Assembly: GCA_016195915.1 (NCBI GenBank)
Contig: JACPYS010000012.1
Span: 124,001 to 188,000 of the forward strand
DNA: 64,000 bases
From: Betaproteobacteria bacterium
Lineage (GTDB): Bacteria > Pseudomonadota > Gammaproteobacteria > Burkholderiales > SG8-39
Direction: 5' to 3'
Shown here: piece after piece, positions 1-9,211 of the stretch
Numbering within the stretch: the first letter of the stretch is position 1
Layout of the letters: every line of letters starts with the position of its first letter
The notes under the pieces: generated by a model
Told to the model about the DNA's origin: nothing
What the model saw: the letters and a program-made list of their open reading frames with translations, nothing else
The model's database searches: none
Position numbers and translations under genes: made by a program

Positions 1-819
1 GCCAAGGGCGGCAAGGTTCAGATCACGGTGCACAGCAACGCCTCGCTGATCAAGCACCCGGAAATCAAGCGCGCCGTGCAGACCGGTCAGGTCCCGATCG
101 GAGAGCTGCTGATCTCCGTGCTGGCGAACGAAAACCAGCTGTTCGCCTTCGACTCGAATCCGTTTCTCGCCAATGGCTACGACAAGGAGAAGAAGTTGTG
201 GGGCATCGCCAAGTCCTACGTCGAGAAGCGGCTCGACGCCCAGGGCATCAAGCTGCTCTACTCGGTGCCTTGGCCGCCGCAGGCGCTGTGGGCGAAGAAG
301 GAGATCCTGTCGATCGCCGACATGAAAGGCATGAAGTTCCGTACCTATAGCCCGACCACCTCGCGACTTGCGGAACTGGTAGGGGCCGTGCCGACCACGG
401 TGCAGCTGCCGGAAGTTCCGCAGGCATTCCGCACCGGCGTGGTCGACCTCATGATCACCTCGTCGCCGGGCGGGGTTGACACACAGGCCTGGGACTACCT
501 GACGCACTTCTACGACACCCAGGCGTTCCTGCCGCAAAACGCGGTGCTGGTCAACAAGGCCGCCTTTGCGAAACTCGATGCGGCCACGCAAAAATTGATA
601 CTGGATGCGGCGGCTCGCGCGGAGCAGCGCGGCTGGGCCGAGAGCGAGGCGGACAACGCCAGAGCGATCAAGATGCTCGGCGAGAAAGGGATCAAGGTCG
701 CCAAGCCGAGCGCCAAGCTATCGGACGAACTTACGGCGATCGGAAAGACGATCGCCGGCGAATGGGCGAAAAAGGCGGGGCCGGAGGGTGAGGCGATCCT
801 CAACGCCTATAACAAGTAG
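1..819 (+). CDS. dctP: TRAP transporter substrate-binding protein DctP, C-terminal part (cut by window edge)
   Basis: This is the periplasmic binding subunit of a TRAP transporter, which captures an organic acid and hands it to the DctQM permease. The reading frame is open from base 1, so the start and signal peptide lie outside the window; 272 residues remain. The visible part has the DctP core, including the stretch around residues 100-130 where the family carries its carboxylate-binding arginine (KFRTYSPTTSRLAEL). It is followed 33 bp later by dctQ and then dctM on the same strand, the usual P-Q-M order. The substrate cannot be read from the sequence. Confidence 0.93.
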   Translation, partial: AKGGKVQITVHSNASLIKHPEIKRAVQTGQVPIGELLISVLANENQLFAFDSNPFLANGYDKEKKLWGIAKSYVEKRLDAQGIKLLYSVPWPPQALWAKKEILSIADMKGMKFRTYSPTTSRLAELVGAVPTTVQLPEVPQAFRTGVVDLMITSSPGGVDTQAWDYLTHFYDTQAFLPQNAVLVNKAAFAKLDAATQKLILDAAARAEQRGWAESEADNARAIKMLGEKGIKVAKPSAKLSDELTAIGKTIAGEWAKKAGPEGEAILNAYNK

Positions 820-852
820 CTTGTACGAGCGCGTGGCGGTGCGCATCTCCTG

Positions 853-1383
853 ATGCGCACTGCTCTCGATTGGCTGTATCGCGCTTCCGGCGTGCTGGCG
901 GGCTTTTTTCTCGTGTGCATCGCCGCGATGACGCTCGCGCAGATCGGCGGGCGTCTGCTGAGTTTCGCGGCGCGCTCGTTCGACGATTTCGCGGGATTCT
1001 CGATGGCGGCCTCGTTCTTTCTCGGGCTGGCCTGGACGATGCGCTGTGGAGAACACATCCGGGTGAGCCTGTTGCTGCAGAACATGCACGACGGCAAGCG
1101 CCGCGCTTTCGAGATCATTTGCCTGGCGGTCAGCCTGTTCCTGTGCGGCTACTTCGCCTGGTACACCGTCGACATGACCTGGACGTCCTACCAGTTGAAC
1201 GACGTTTCGCAGGGCCTGGTGGCGGTGCCGCTCTGGATTCCACAGTCGGGCATGGCGCTCGGACTGGTGGTGCTGGTGATCGCGCTCGCCGACGACCTGC
1301 TCGTCACCTTCATCGGCGGCACTTCCTCCTACCAAGCGGCGGAAGCGAAGAAGGCCGACACGATGCCGACGTTCGAGCGCTGA
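853..1383 (+). CDS. dctQ: TRAP transporter small permease DctQ
   Basis: This is the four-helix small membrane subunit of a TRAP transporter; in the complex it packs against the large permease. The 176-residue protein has hydrophobic segments near residues 10-30, 45-65, 90-110 and 130-150. The motif WTMRCGEHIRVSLL at the end of helix 2 is typical of DctQ. It lies between dctP and dctM in one operon. The start is the first ATG after the dctP stop; no other start fits the family length better. Confidence 0.92.
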   Translation: MRTALDWLYRASGVLAGFFLVCIAAMTLAQIGGRLLSFAARSFDDFAGFSMAASFFLGLAWTMRCGEHIRVSLLLQNMHDGKRRAFEIICLAVSLFLCGYFAWYTVDMTWTSYQLNDVSQGLVAVPLWIPQSGMALGLVVLVIALADDLLVTFIGGTSSYQAAEAKKADTMPTFER

Positions 1384-1392
1384 ACCGGACGC

Positions 1393-2700
1393 ATGGATCC
1401 GCTCTGGATTTCGTTCGTCCTGCTCGCTGCACTCGCCGTGATGCTGGCGGCGGGCGTGTGGATCGCGATCGCGCTGCTCGGCATGGGTTTCATCGGGATG
1501 GTGTTCTTCACCGACTCGCCGGCGGGCCTGCTCATGGCAACGACCATGTGGGGTTCGAGCACCAGCTGGGCCCTGACCGCGCTGCCGCTATTCATCTGGA
1601 TGGGGGAAATCCTGTTCCGCAGCCGCATCTCGGAGGACATGTTCAAGGGGCTGGCGCCGTGGATGGATGCGCTACCCGGGCGGCTGATGCATTGCAACGT
1701 GATCGGCTGCGGAATTTTCGCCGCTATTTCGGGCTCCTCGGCGGCGACCGCCCTCACCATCGGCAAGATCACCGTGCCCGAACTGCGCAAGCGCAATTAC
1801 GACGAGAGCATGGTGGTGGGTTCGCTCGCAGGCGCGGGGACGCTGGGGCTGCTGATTCCGCCGTCGATCATCATGATCGTCTACGGCGTGGCGGCCGACG
1901 TTTCCATCGCCCGTCTGTTCGTCGCCGGTGTGCTTCCCGGCATCATGCTGATGCTGATGTTCTCCGGCTACATCGCAGCCTGGGCGCTGCTCCATCCGGA
2001 ACGGACCCCGCCACGCTCGATCCGCATGGGCCTGCGGCAGAAACTTTGGGAAGCCCGCTTTCTGATCCCTGCGATACTGCTCATCGCCTCGGTGATCGGG
2101 TCGATCTACTCGGGGATCGCTTCGCCCACCGAGTCGGCAGCGCTCGGTGTGGTGGGTTCGCTGATTCTCTCGGCGGCTTCCGGCACGCTCAACTGGTCGA
2201 CGTTCTCGGACAGCGTGATGGGCGCAACACGCACCTCGTGCATGATCGCGTTCATTCTTACCGGTGCGGCGTTTCTGACGGTGGCGATGGGCTTTACCGG
2301 TGTCCCGCGCGCGTTGGCCGAGTGGATTACCGGCATGGGCCTCACGCCCGCGCAACTCATCGCGGTGCTTACACTGTTGTTCATCGTACTGGGCTGCTTT
2401 CTCGACGGAATTTCGATGGTGGTGCTCACCGCGGCGGTGATCCTGCCCTCGGTCAGGGCGGCTGGCATCGACTTGCTCTGGTTCGGAATTTTCATCGTGC
2501 TGGTGGTAGAGATGGCGCAGGTCACACCGCCCGTGGGCTTCAACCTGTACGTGCTGCAGGCGCTCACGGGCAGGAACATGTTCTACGTTGCGCGCGCCTC
2601 GCTGCCGTTTTTCTTCCTGATGGTGGTCGCCGTGGCGCTCATCTGGATTTATCCCGAGGTCGTCACCTACCTTCCGTCCAAGATGTTCCAGTTGCGCTAG
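1393..2700 (+). CDS. dctM: TRAP transporter large permease DctM
   Basis: This is the large membrane subunit that carries substrate translocation, normally driven by a sodium gradient. It has 435 residues, the usual DctM length of about 425-440, and is hydrophobic throughout. Family-typical stretches are visible: GSSAATALTIGKITVPEL in the first half and GAGTLGLLIPPSIIMIVYG just after it. The gene starts 9 bp after dctQ and ends 6 bp before the convergent mechanosensitive channel gene, so no room remains for a separate terminator. Confidence 0.95.
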   Translation: MDPLWISFVLLAALAVMLAAGVWIAIALLGMGFIGMVFFTDSPAGLLMATTMWGSSTSWALTALPLFIWMGEILFRSRISEDMFKGLAPWMDALPGRLMHCNVIGCGIFAAISGSSAATALTIGKITVPELRKRNYDESMVVGSLAGAGTLGLLIPPSIIMIVYGVAADVSIARLFVAGVLPGIMLMLMFSGYIAAWALLHPERTPPRSIRMGLRQKLWEARFLIPAILLIASVIGSIYSGIASPTESAALGVVGSLILSAASGTLNWSTFSDSVMGATRTSCMIAFILTGAAFLTVAMGFTGVPRALAEWITGMGLTPAQLIAVLTLLFIVLGCFLDGISMVVLTAAVILPSVRAAGIDLLWFGIFIVLVVEMAQVTPPVGFNLYVLQALTGRNMFYVARASLPFFFLMVVAVALIWIYPEVVTYLPSKMFQLR

Positions 2701-2706
2701 TACGCC

Positions 2707-4623
2707 CTAGCGACCCTGGGCGAAGCCGACACCCATCGCCTTCAGCGCGTCTTCGATGCGCTTGAGGGCCTGCGCGCGCACGTCGAACTGCTTGCCGGGG
2801 GCCGTCTGGAACTTACAGCGAAATATCTTGACACCCGGATCGATGCTCTGCAGCTTGCCCTTGAGCGGTTGGAGCATCAGCGGTCCGACCTCCGGGTCCG
2901 CCATCATGTCTTCGCCGACCTTCTTGATCAGCTTGCGGATTTTTTCGCTGTCGACGTCGATCGGCAGCGGCAGGTTGAATTTCTCGATCACCCAGTCGCG
3001 CGAATTATTGCGCACCGTCCCCAGCGCCCCGTAGGGAACGAAGTGCAGCGGTCCGTTGTGATGGCGCAGCGCCACGGTGCGCAGCGTGATCCGCTCCACC
3101 GTGCCCTTGGTGCTGGTTCCGCTCTCGATGTATTCGCCGATGCGGAATGCGTCTTCGGCCAGAAAGAAGATTCCCGCGATCACGTCGCGCACCAGGGCCT
3201 GGGCGCCGAAGCCGAGCGCCAGGCCGACGACGCCGGCGCCCGCGAGCAGCGGCGTGATCTCGATGCCGAGCGCCCACAACGACGACAGCACCAGCATGAC
3301 GACGAGAAACACCGAGGCCGTCACGCGCAGCAGAGGCAACAGGGTCAGCAGTCGTGCACTGGCATTCGGCCCTTCGTGCGCGTCGCCGGGTTCGATGCGG
3401 CTCAGGCGCTGGTCGATCGCCGTGCGCACCGTGATCCACACGGCGTGGGTGAGCAGCGCGAGCGTTGCGACTCCCAGCACGCGCAGGCCGAGTCGCGCCA
3501 TCGGGCTTTCGCTCATCGCAAGCTCGGCGGCCGGCGTGTCCAGCGCGATCGCGCAGGCGCCGAGGCCCAGCAGCACGACCATGAAGCGCGCTGCCGAGAG
3601 GACGATGCTCGGCAGTACCGGGTCGAATTCGGGTTCCGTCTTGTCTTTCGGACCGGTTGCGGATGCAGCGTCGGACTGCCAGAAGAAGAACACCATGTCG
3701 CGCAGCCCGATCTGCAGCGCGACCACGACTGCCGCGATTGCGGCGATGGTCGCGGCTGCGGTAGCCAACAGCCAGATGCCGTAAACCGCTGCGACCAGCA
3801 GCGCGAGCAGGAAGGACCTCGGAAAGCGCGGCATGCGCGCGGCGCCTGCGCCGCGAACCGCGCGGCCGAAGAACATGAAGGACACGACAAGCAGCAGCAG
3901 CGCAGCGGCGGTGGCGGCGATGAAACGGAAGGCGCCTGCCGCGTGGCGCGCACCGGAAATGCGCTCGATCAGGTCGGGTACAAAGCGTCCCAGCGCCAGC
4001 AGGCAGACCACCGTCATCGCGAGCGCCGCCAGCCAGCGCGCCCGTTCTGGTGCAACCGGCACGAGCCGCAGAGGTGGACGCCCGGGCGCCAGCACGATGG
4101 CCACGACGACCCAGGCAAGGCGCAGCACCAGCACGAGCAGGGTCGCCGCGACGACCAGTTCCTGCACGCCGGGCGGCCAGGAAAACGCCGCCGACGCACC
4201 GATCGTGGCGACCGTGAACAGCATCAGTCCGGATCCGGCCAGGAGCAGGCGCCGGAGGCCGACGCGCAACGCCTGCCGCGGAGACTGCACGGACGCGGAC
4301 TGGATCGCGCGCAGTGGCGCGTAGGCATAGGTCCAATAGAGCCATTCTGCAGCGCTCCCGGCGAGCAGCATGATCAGCAGGTACGTGAAACCCCGCACGC
4401 CGGTTCCACTCATCAGCGAGGCGCGCGTCTGGCCGTTCAATCGGCGCAGTTCAGCGGGCGCCTGGGCGAGGTCACCGGCAAGGGTCTCGATCCTCGCTTT
4501 GGCCTGCGTGAGCGCTCCGATCGACCATTGCGCCAGACCGTGGTCGCCGGAGGCCGCGAACGCCGACGCCGTCATGGCGAGCAACAGCGCCACGACGCAG
4601 GCCGCTCGTGGCAACAGGGTCAA
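2707..4623 (-). CDS. mechanosensitive ion channel protein, MscS family
   Basis: This is a large MscS-type channel that would open under membrane tension to release solutes. It has a signal peptide, several transmembrane helices in the N-terminal two thirds, and a C-terminal MscS pore and beta domain (LALGFGAQALVRDVIAGI, then RTVALRHHNGPLHFVPYG). I chose TTG at 4623: it overlaps the upstream stop as TTGA, has a GGGGGAG ribosome site 8 bases away, and gives a clean signal peptide (MTLLPRAACVVALLLAMTAS). ATG 4665 is the alternative. At about 638 residues it is in the size class of long MscS relatives, not E. coli MscS. Confidence 0.9.
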   Translation of the reverse strand: MTLLPRAACVVALLLAMTASAFAASGDHGLAQWSIGALTQAKARIETLAGDLAQAPAELRRLNGQTRASLMSGTGVRGFTYLLIMLLAGSAAEWLYWTYAYAPLRAIQSASVQSPRQALRVGLRRLLLAGSGLMLFTVATIGASAAFSWPPGVQELVVAATLLVLVLRLAWVVVAIVLAPGRPPLRLVPVAPERARWLAALAMTVVCLLALGRFVPDLIERISGARHAAGAFRFIAATAAALLLLVVSFMFFGRAVRGAGAARMPRFPRSFLLALLVAAVYGIWLLATAAATIAAIAAVVVALQIGLRDMVFFFWQSDAASATGPKDKTEPEFDPVLPSIVLSAARFMVVLLGLGACAIALDTPAAELAMSESPMARLGLRVLGVATLALLTHAVWITVRTAIDQRLSRIEPGDAHEGPNASARLLTLLPLLRVTASVFLVVMLVLSSLWALGIEITPLLAGAGVVGLALGFGAQALVRDVIAGIFFLAEDAFRIGEYIESGTSTKGTVERITLRTVALRHHNGPLHFVPYGALGTVRNNSRDWVIEKFNLPLPIDVDSEKIRKLIKKVGEDMMADPEVGPLMLQPLKGKLQSIDPGVKIFRCKFQTAPGKQFDVRAQALKRIEDALKAMGVGFAQGR

Positions 4624-5747
4624 GGCGCCGGCTCCCCCGCCGGCGCGGGATCGACGGCCATCCATTCCTGCGGCACTCGCGCGGCCGAGGCGTCGGCATG
4701 GGCCGGCAGCAGGCGCGTGACGCACACGCCGGGGCCGAGAACACGAGCCTGGCATGCGAGGCGATCGCCTTCGCCTGCCTGCACGCGTGCCAGGGTCCTG
4801 CGTTCGATCGCGTTTGGCGGTGACAAGGCCTGCGCGCCGGAATCGACATGGACGCGGCACGTGCCGCACCGGCCGCGAGCGGAGCAGACGTGCGCATGCG
4901 GGATGTCGTTCAGGCGGCTGAATTCGAGCACGGAGAGTCCGCGCCGGCCTTGCGCGCAGGCGCCGCCGTCATAGGAGACGCGCACGGATTCCCACCGGTT
5001 GCGCAGCATGCGTGCGGCAAACACGCCGATGCCAAGCAGCAGCAGGCCGCCATAAACGGCCAGCACCACGGTCTGAAAGGTTTCGAGCCGGGTTGTGACC
5101 TTGACGATGCGCTCGAGGTTGTCCGTGATATGGGTCTTCCAGGACGCGTCGTTTGCGAGCTTTTCGAGCACTTCCTTGCCGGATTCCGCGAAGCCGACCA
5201 GCGCCAGAATGGGTATCGCAAAAAGCACGGGAAGCACGAGCCCGCCGATCCGCCGCCATACCGGTTTGAGCACCAGCCAGGCATACAGGCCAAGCGCGCC
5301 ATGGATCCATACGATCACCACCACGAACAATTGCTGGAAAGCGTAGCCCGGCGCGAAGCTCCAGTAGACCGCGAGCATCATGCCGTAGGTGGCGTCGAAG
5401 TCCGGCGTCACCTCTCCTGCGATGTAAGTCGCGACGACGTGGTTGAGCAGCAGCGGCGGCGTGAGCAGCCCGAGTCCGAGTTGCACCACGTCGGTCCGGC
5501 TCATCGCCAGGGAGCGGCGGGCGGATATCGCGTACAGCCCGAGCGCGACATGCACGCACGCCGAGCCCAGCAGCAGCGCCAGGCCGGCGCCGCTCTTCCA
5601 GGGCCCCATCAGGGTCGCGCGCCAGGTCTCGAGTGCCGCAAGCGAATGGATGCCGATCAGAAGATTGCCGAGATGGCTCGTTACGAAAGCCATCAGCACG
5701 AGGCCGGACAGCAGTCTCGCGTTGCGCAACACGGTCGGGGCGTGCAT
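4620..5747 (-). CDS. membrane haem-type sensor domain fused to an adrenodoxin-type [2Fe-2S] domain
   Basis: Residues 1-245 form about six membrane helices with histidines at 25, 66, 103 and 149 that could ligate haem. Residues 255-345 are a ferredoxin domain with cysteines 288, 294, 297 and 332 in C-x5-C-x2-C...C spacing. In many proteobacteria this membrane-plus-ferredoxin module is the N-terminal part of a class III adenylate cyclase. Here the protein stops at residue 375 after a Pro/Ala tail with no cyclase domain. It overlaps the mechanosensitive channel gene by 4 bases and follows a di-haem peroxidase gene, so a redox-sensing or electron-transfer role is possible but inferred. Confidence 0.8.
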   Translation of the reverse strand: MHAPTVLRNARLLSGLVLMAFVTSHLGNLLIGIHSLAALETWRATLMGPWKSGAGLALLLGSACVHVALGLYAISARRSLAMSRTDVVQLGLGLLTPPLLLNHVVATYIAGEVTPDFDATYGMMLAVYWSFAPGYAFQQLFVVVIVWIHGALGLYAWLVLKPVWRRIGGLVLPVLFAIPILALVGFAESGKEVLEKLANDASWKTHITDNLERIVKVTTRLETFQTVVLAVYGGLLLLGIGVFAARMLRNRWESVRVSYDGGACAQGRRGLSVLEFSRLNDIPHAHVCSARGRCGTCRVHVDSGAQALSPPNAIERRTLARVQAGEGDRLACQARVLGPGVCVTRLLPAHADASAARVPQEWMAVDPAPAGEPAP

Positions 5748-5756
5748 AGGTGGGCA

Positions 5757-5785
5757 ATTATAGGGGTGGAGATGCCTGGCGAGAA
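5757..5785 (-). promoter_or_regulatory. candidate sigma-70 promoter for the haem/2Fe-2S gene
   Basis: The minus strand carries a perfect TATAAT at 5762-5757 with TTCTCG 17 bases upstream at 5785-5780. Transcription would begin only a few bases before the ATG at 5747, so the message would be nearly leaderless. The -35 box matches only three of six consensus bases. Confidence 0.45.
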
Positions 5786-5820
5786 CGAAATCGCATCCGC
5801 CCCGAGCACGCGACGGTCGC

Positions 5821-6822
5821 TCAAAACGCGGTGAGCGACTCCAGAAACTCGAGCAGGTCGTTCGACTCCGAAGCAGACAGGCTGAGGGGCTTCGGATGGC
5901 GGTTTACGACGTCGCGTAGCGACGCAAGCTGGCCATCGTGCATATAGGGCGCGGTGCGCGCCACTTCGCGCAGGCCCGGCACACGCCATTCTTTTGCATC
6001 CGGCCCGGTTCCGACATTGGCGAACCCGCCATTCGTAAACGTCGGCCCGGAGTGACAGGCGCCGCAGCCGGCCTTGCCGATAAAAATTCGCAGCCCGCGC
6101 TGGGCCGACAAGGGATAGCGGGCCGCGGCGGTGCGATCGCCTCTGTCCAGTGCATCCTGAAACGCATCGAACGGGGTACGGCCGGTGACGAGCGTCTCCT
6201 GGAACGCTGCAAGCGCCTTGCCGACATCGACGAGAAGCTCCTCGTCGTCCTGCGGAGGGCTGCGCTGGAATGCCTGCTCATACGATTCCTTCACCGAAGG
6301 ATTGCTGCGCACGAAGCCCGCGACATGCGCTGCGCTCGAGCGCATCTCGCGCGGGTCGAGGAGGGGGCGGACGCTTTGCGACCACAGGCTGTCGTGCCCG
6401 CCGTCCCAGCCGAACCGGCGCGAGAAACGCACATTGAGGAGGCTCGGCGTGTTGCGCTCCACCTGTTCCAGACCGAACGCGCGCGGCCGGCCATCATGCC
6501 AGCCGCGAAACGGCGCGTGGCAGCTCGCGCAAAGCACCGACCCTGTGCCCGAGAGCCGCGGCTCGAAGAAGAGCTTCTCGCCAAACGCGATGGCTTCCGG
6601 CCGGCCGGAGACGCGGTTGCTCGGATCCGGTGCAAGCACCGGCGGCCAGGGTCCGTGCGAGAGGATCTTCCGGCGTTCCACGTCGCTGAACTCGAGCAGT
6701 CGGGAAACTGGCGAGCCGCTTTTCGCAACGTCGCTGGCCGCCGCGGCGCCGAGTCCGATGACGACGGACGAGAGGGCCAATCCGAGAAAAAATGTGCGAA
6801 ACGCGCTTCGCCGTCTGTCCAT
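5821..6822 (-). CDS. di-haem cytochrome c peroxidase / MauG family protein
   Basis: This is a periplasmic c-type cytochrome with two haem sites: CASCH at residues 98-102 and CGACH at 253-257. It has an N-terminal membrane or signal segment (residues 9-30) and 333 residues, matching the CcpA/MauG family, whose members reduce peroxide or oxidise protein partners. Family landmarks include the segment after the first haem (RNTPSLLNVRFSRRFGWDG) and the final AYMHDGQ-like block (APYMHDGQLASLRDVV). It lies upstream of the haem/2Fe-2S membrane gene, with 73 bp between them. Confidence 0.9.
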   Translation of the reverse strand: MDRRRSAFRTFFLGLALSSVVIGLGAAAASDVAKSGSPVSRLLEFSDVERRKILSHGPWPPVLAPDPSNRVSGRPEAIAFGEKLFFEPRLSGTGSVLCASCHAPFRGWHDGRPRAFGLEQVERNTPSLLNVRFSRRFGWDGGHDSLWSQSVRPLLDPREMRSSAAHVAGFVRSNPSVKESYEQAFQRSPPQDDEELLVDVGKALAAFQETLVTGRTPFDAFQDALDRGDRTAAARYPLSAQRGLRIFIGKAGCGACHSGPTFTNGGFANVGTGPDAKEWRVPGLREVARTAPYMHDGQLASLRDVVNRHPKPLSLSASESNDLLEFLESLTAF

Positions 6823-6874
6823 GCGATCCTCAAGCTTTTCCGCGCCTGCCTCGTTCCGGCAACCGAGGCCGGGT

Positions 6875-8041
6875 TCATGCCGCCCGAAGGGAATCCACGA
6901 TGTTCATGCGCGCGGCGCCCGCCGCCGGCAGGAATCCGCCGAGCAGACCCATGGCCATGGAGAAAGCAAGTGTGGCGGCCGCAATGCCCGGCGTCAGCGT
7001 GAAGCGAAACGCGAGTTCCGCGAAGGTCTGGAAGTTGGTCGTGGAGAACGAGGCAAACTGCATCAGCGACGCGAGCGCCAGTCCGATCACGCCCCCGACC
7101 AGCCCGAGCAGCAGCGATTCGATGAGGAACGCCGCGAGTACGTTGCCGCGCCGGAACCCGAGCGCGCGCAGGGTACCGATCTCGGCCACCCGGTTTGCGA
7201 CCGAGGCGTACATGGTGATCATCGCGCCGATCGTGGCTCCGATTGAAAACACTGCGGTCAGCGTGAGCCCCAGGATGTTGATGAAGGTGGACAGCGCCCG
7301 CGACTGGTCGCCGTAGAAAATCTGCTCGCGCTTGAGCTCGTTGGTGAGCCGCGGGTCGGCGTCGACGTCCGCGCGGAAGCGCTCGAAGTCGGAGCCATCG
7401 GCCAGGCGCACGATGACCGAGGAATAAACGATGCGGCGAAACGCCTGCATCAACTGGTCGGCATCGCCCCAGATCTCGGAATCGAAACCGCTGCGGCCGG
7501 CGTCGAAGATACCCACCACGGTCCAGTCGCGCTGGGCGAAGCGCAGCGTGCTGCCGATGCGCGTGCCTTCGAAGCCCTTGGCAATGCTGCTGCCGACGAT
7601 GATCTCGGATGAGCCGGAGGCGAAGCGCCGGCCCCCGGCAATTTTCACCTGCGGGCGCAGCTCCAGGCCATGCGGCGAGATGCCGCGGATCACCACGTTC
7701 GAGGGCTTGGCGGTGCCCAGCTTCCTGAGCGAAATGAGCACCACGGTCTCCTTGGACGCAAGCCGGCGTGCGTCCGTACCGAGCGCCACCGACGGATGGG
7801 ATTCGATGACTGCGGCCTGGACGCGAGTGATGCCGCTCTGGATCTCGGTATCCGCGCCCTTGCGGATGGCGACCACGTTGTCGTATTCACCCGTGGTGAC
7901 CATCGTTTGCTTGAGGCCGGCATCGAGCATCAGCACGGTGGCAAACACGAACACGACCAGCGCGAGCCCGCCCGCGGTCAGGGCCGTCGTGAGGCGGCGC
8001 GTCCAGAGATTGCGGGCGATGTAGGAAAGCGGAATTGCCAT
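6875..8041 (-). CDS. ABC transporter permease, FtsX/MacB family (second permease)
   Basis: This is one of two permease subunits of a MacB-like ABC exporter. The 388-residue protein has one N-terminal helix, a large periplasmic domain (about residues 45-265) and three C-terminal helices. The FtsX domain shows VANRVAEIGTLRALGFRRG near residue 285. It lies 12 bp downstream of a sister permease gene and is the last of four same-strand genes with the adaptor and ATPase. Such systems usually export lipids, peptides, lipoproteins or drugs; the cargo here is unknown. Confidence 0.92.
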   Translation of the reverse strand: MAIPLSYIARNLWTRRLTTALTAGGLALVVFVFATVLMLDAGLKQTMVTTGEYDNVVAIRKGADTEIQSGITRVQAAVIESHPSVALGTDARRLASKETVVLISLRKLGTAKPSNVVIRGISPHGLELRPQVKIAGGRRFASGSSEIIVGSSIAKGFEGTRIGSTLRFAQRDWTVVGIFDAGRSGFDSEIWGDADQLMQAFRRIVYSSVIVRLADGSDFERFRADVDADPRLTNELKREQIFYGDQSRALSTFINILGLTLTAVFSIGATIGAMITMYASVANRVAEIGTLRALGFRRGNVLAAFLIESLLLGLVGGVIGLALASLMQFASFSTTNFQTFAELAFRFTLTPGIAAATLAFSMAMGLLGGFLPAAGAARMNIVDSLRAA

Positions 8042-8053
8042 CTGCCCGGGCGC

Positions 8054-9208
8054 TCAGGTGATCGCCCGCAGGCCGTCGACGATGCGCACGCGCGCGGCGC
8101 GTATGGCGGGCACCACGGCGGCTGCGATCCCGACCGCCGCAGCGCAGGCGAGTTGCATGGTGATGGTCTCGCGCGAAACGGCGAATATCGGGAAGATGCC
8201 GCCGGCAGCCTGCTTGAAGCCGGCGGCGGCGGGGGAGGTGAGCAGCATTCCAACTCCGCCACCCAGCGCGCAGATGAACATCGATTCCGCGAAAATGAGC
8301 AGCGCGATGAAGGCCGGCCCGAATCCCAGCGTCTTGAGCGTTGCGTACTCGGCGGTTCGCTCGCGCGCGCTCATCGCCATGGTGTTCGCCATCACCGCCA
8401 TGATGATCAGGATCACCACGTAGGACACGATCTGGATCGCGGCGATGATCTGGTCCGACATGGCGACGAAGCCGAGCTGGAACGCCTGCTCGGTCTCGGT
8501 CAGCGTCTCCGCGAGCGAATTCCGGAATACCTGGTCGATGTTCACCGAGGCTGCGGCCGCGTTGTCGGGGTTGTCGATGCCGACCACGAATATGCCCACG
8601 CCATCGGCGCGGCGCGGCGTCGTCCTGCGCAGCGTTTCGTTCAGGTAGTCCCAGTGGAACAGCATCTGCTTGGTGAACTTGGTGCTGTCGGAACCGTCGA
8701 AGATGCCGCGGATGACGAACTCCCACCTGCCGGGGTAGACGGCGCCGCGCAGCGGCAGCACGTCGCCCACCTTGAAACCGAATTGGTCGGCCAGCTGGCG
8801 TCCGACGAGGCAGCCCTTGCGGTCGCGCACGTAGGCAATGCGCTGGTCTTCCGGCAGGATGAATTCCGGATACAGGTTCAGATAATTGTCGGAGACGGCG
8901 AACTGCGGGAAGAAATTCTTCGGCTCCTGGTAGATGCCGCCGAACCAGTTGGAGCGCGCAACGTGCTTCACCCCTTCCACGCTGCGAATGCGATTTTCGT
9001 AGCTCACGGGCAGGAAGAAGGTGAGCGAAATCGAGCTGCGCGTCACCAGTCGCGTCGAGGATGCGGCCGCGGCGCCCGCATACCACGCGTCGACCACCGT
9101 CTGCAGCAGGCCATAGGCGAGCACCGCGATCGCCAGCCCCGACACCGTGAGCAGCGTGCGCAGCCTGTGGCGGAAGGCGTTCCGGCAAACAAGCGTCAGT
9201 AGGAACAT
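8054..9208 (-). CDS. ABC transporter permease, FtsX/MacB family (first permease)
   Basis: This is the partner permease of the preceding entry, with the same architecture: one N-terminal helix, a periplasmic MacB-like domain and three C-terminal helices. The FtsX segment reads ARERTAEYATLKTLGFGP. The two permeases are paralogues, probably forming a heterodimer with a single ATPase. The start ATG at 9208 is followed upstream, after 3 bp, by the stop of the ATPase gene. Confidence 0.92.
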   Translation of the reverse strand: MFLLTLVCRNAFRHRLRTLLTVSGLAIAVLAYGLLQTVVDAWYAGAAAASSTRLVTRSSISLTFFLPVSYENRIRSVEGVKHVARSNWFGGIYQEPKNFFPQFAVSDNYLNLYPEFILPEDQRIAYVRDRKGCLVGRQLADQFGFKVGDVLPLRGAVYPGRWEFVIRGIFDGSDSTKFTKQMLFHWDYLNETLRRTTPRRADGVGIFVVGIDNPDNAAAASVNIDQVFRNSLAETLTETEQAFQLGFVAMSDQIIAAIQIVSYVVILIIMAVMANTMAMSARERTAEYATLKTLGFGPAFIALLIFAESMFICALGGGVGMLLTSPAAAGFKQAAGGIFPIFAVSRETITMQLACAAAVGIAAAVVPAIRAARVRIVDGLRAIT

Positions 9209-9211
9209 GGG

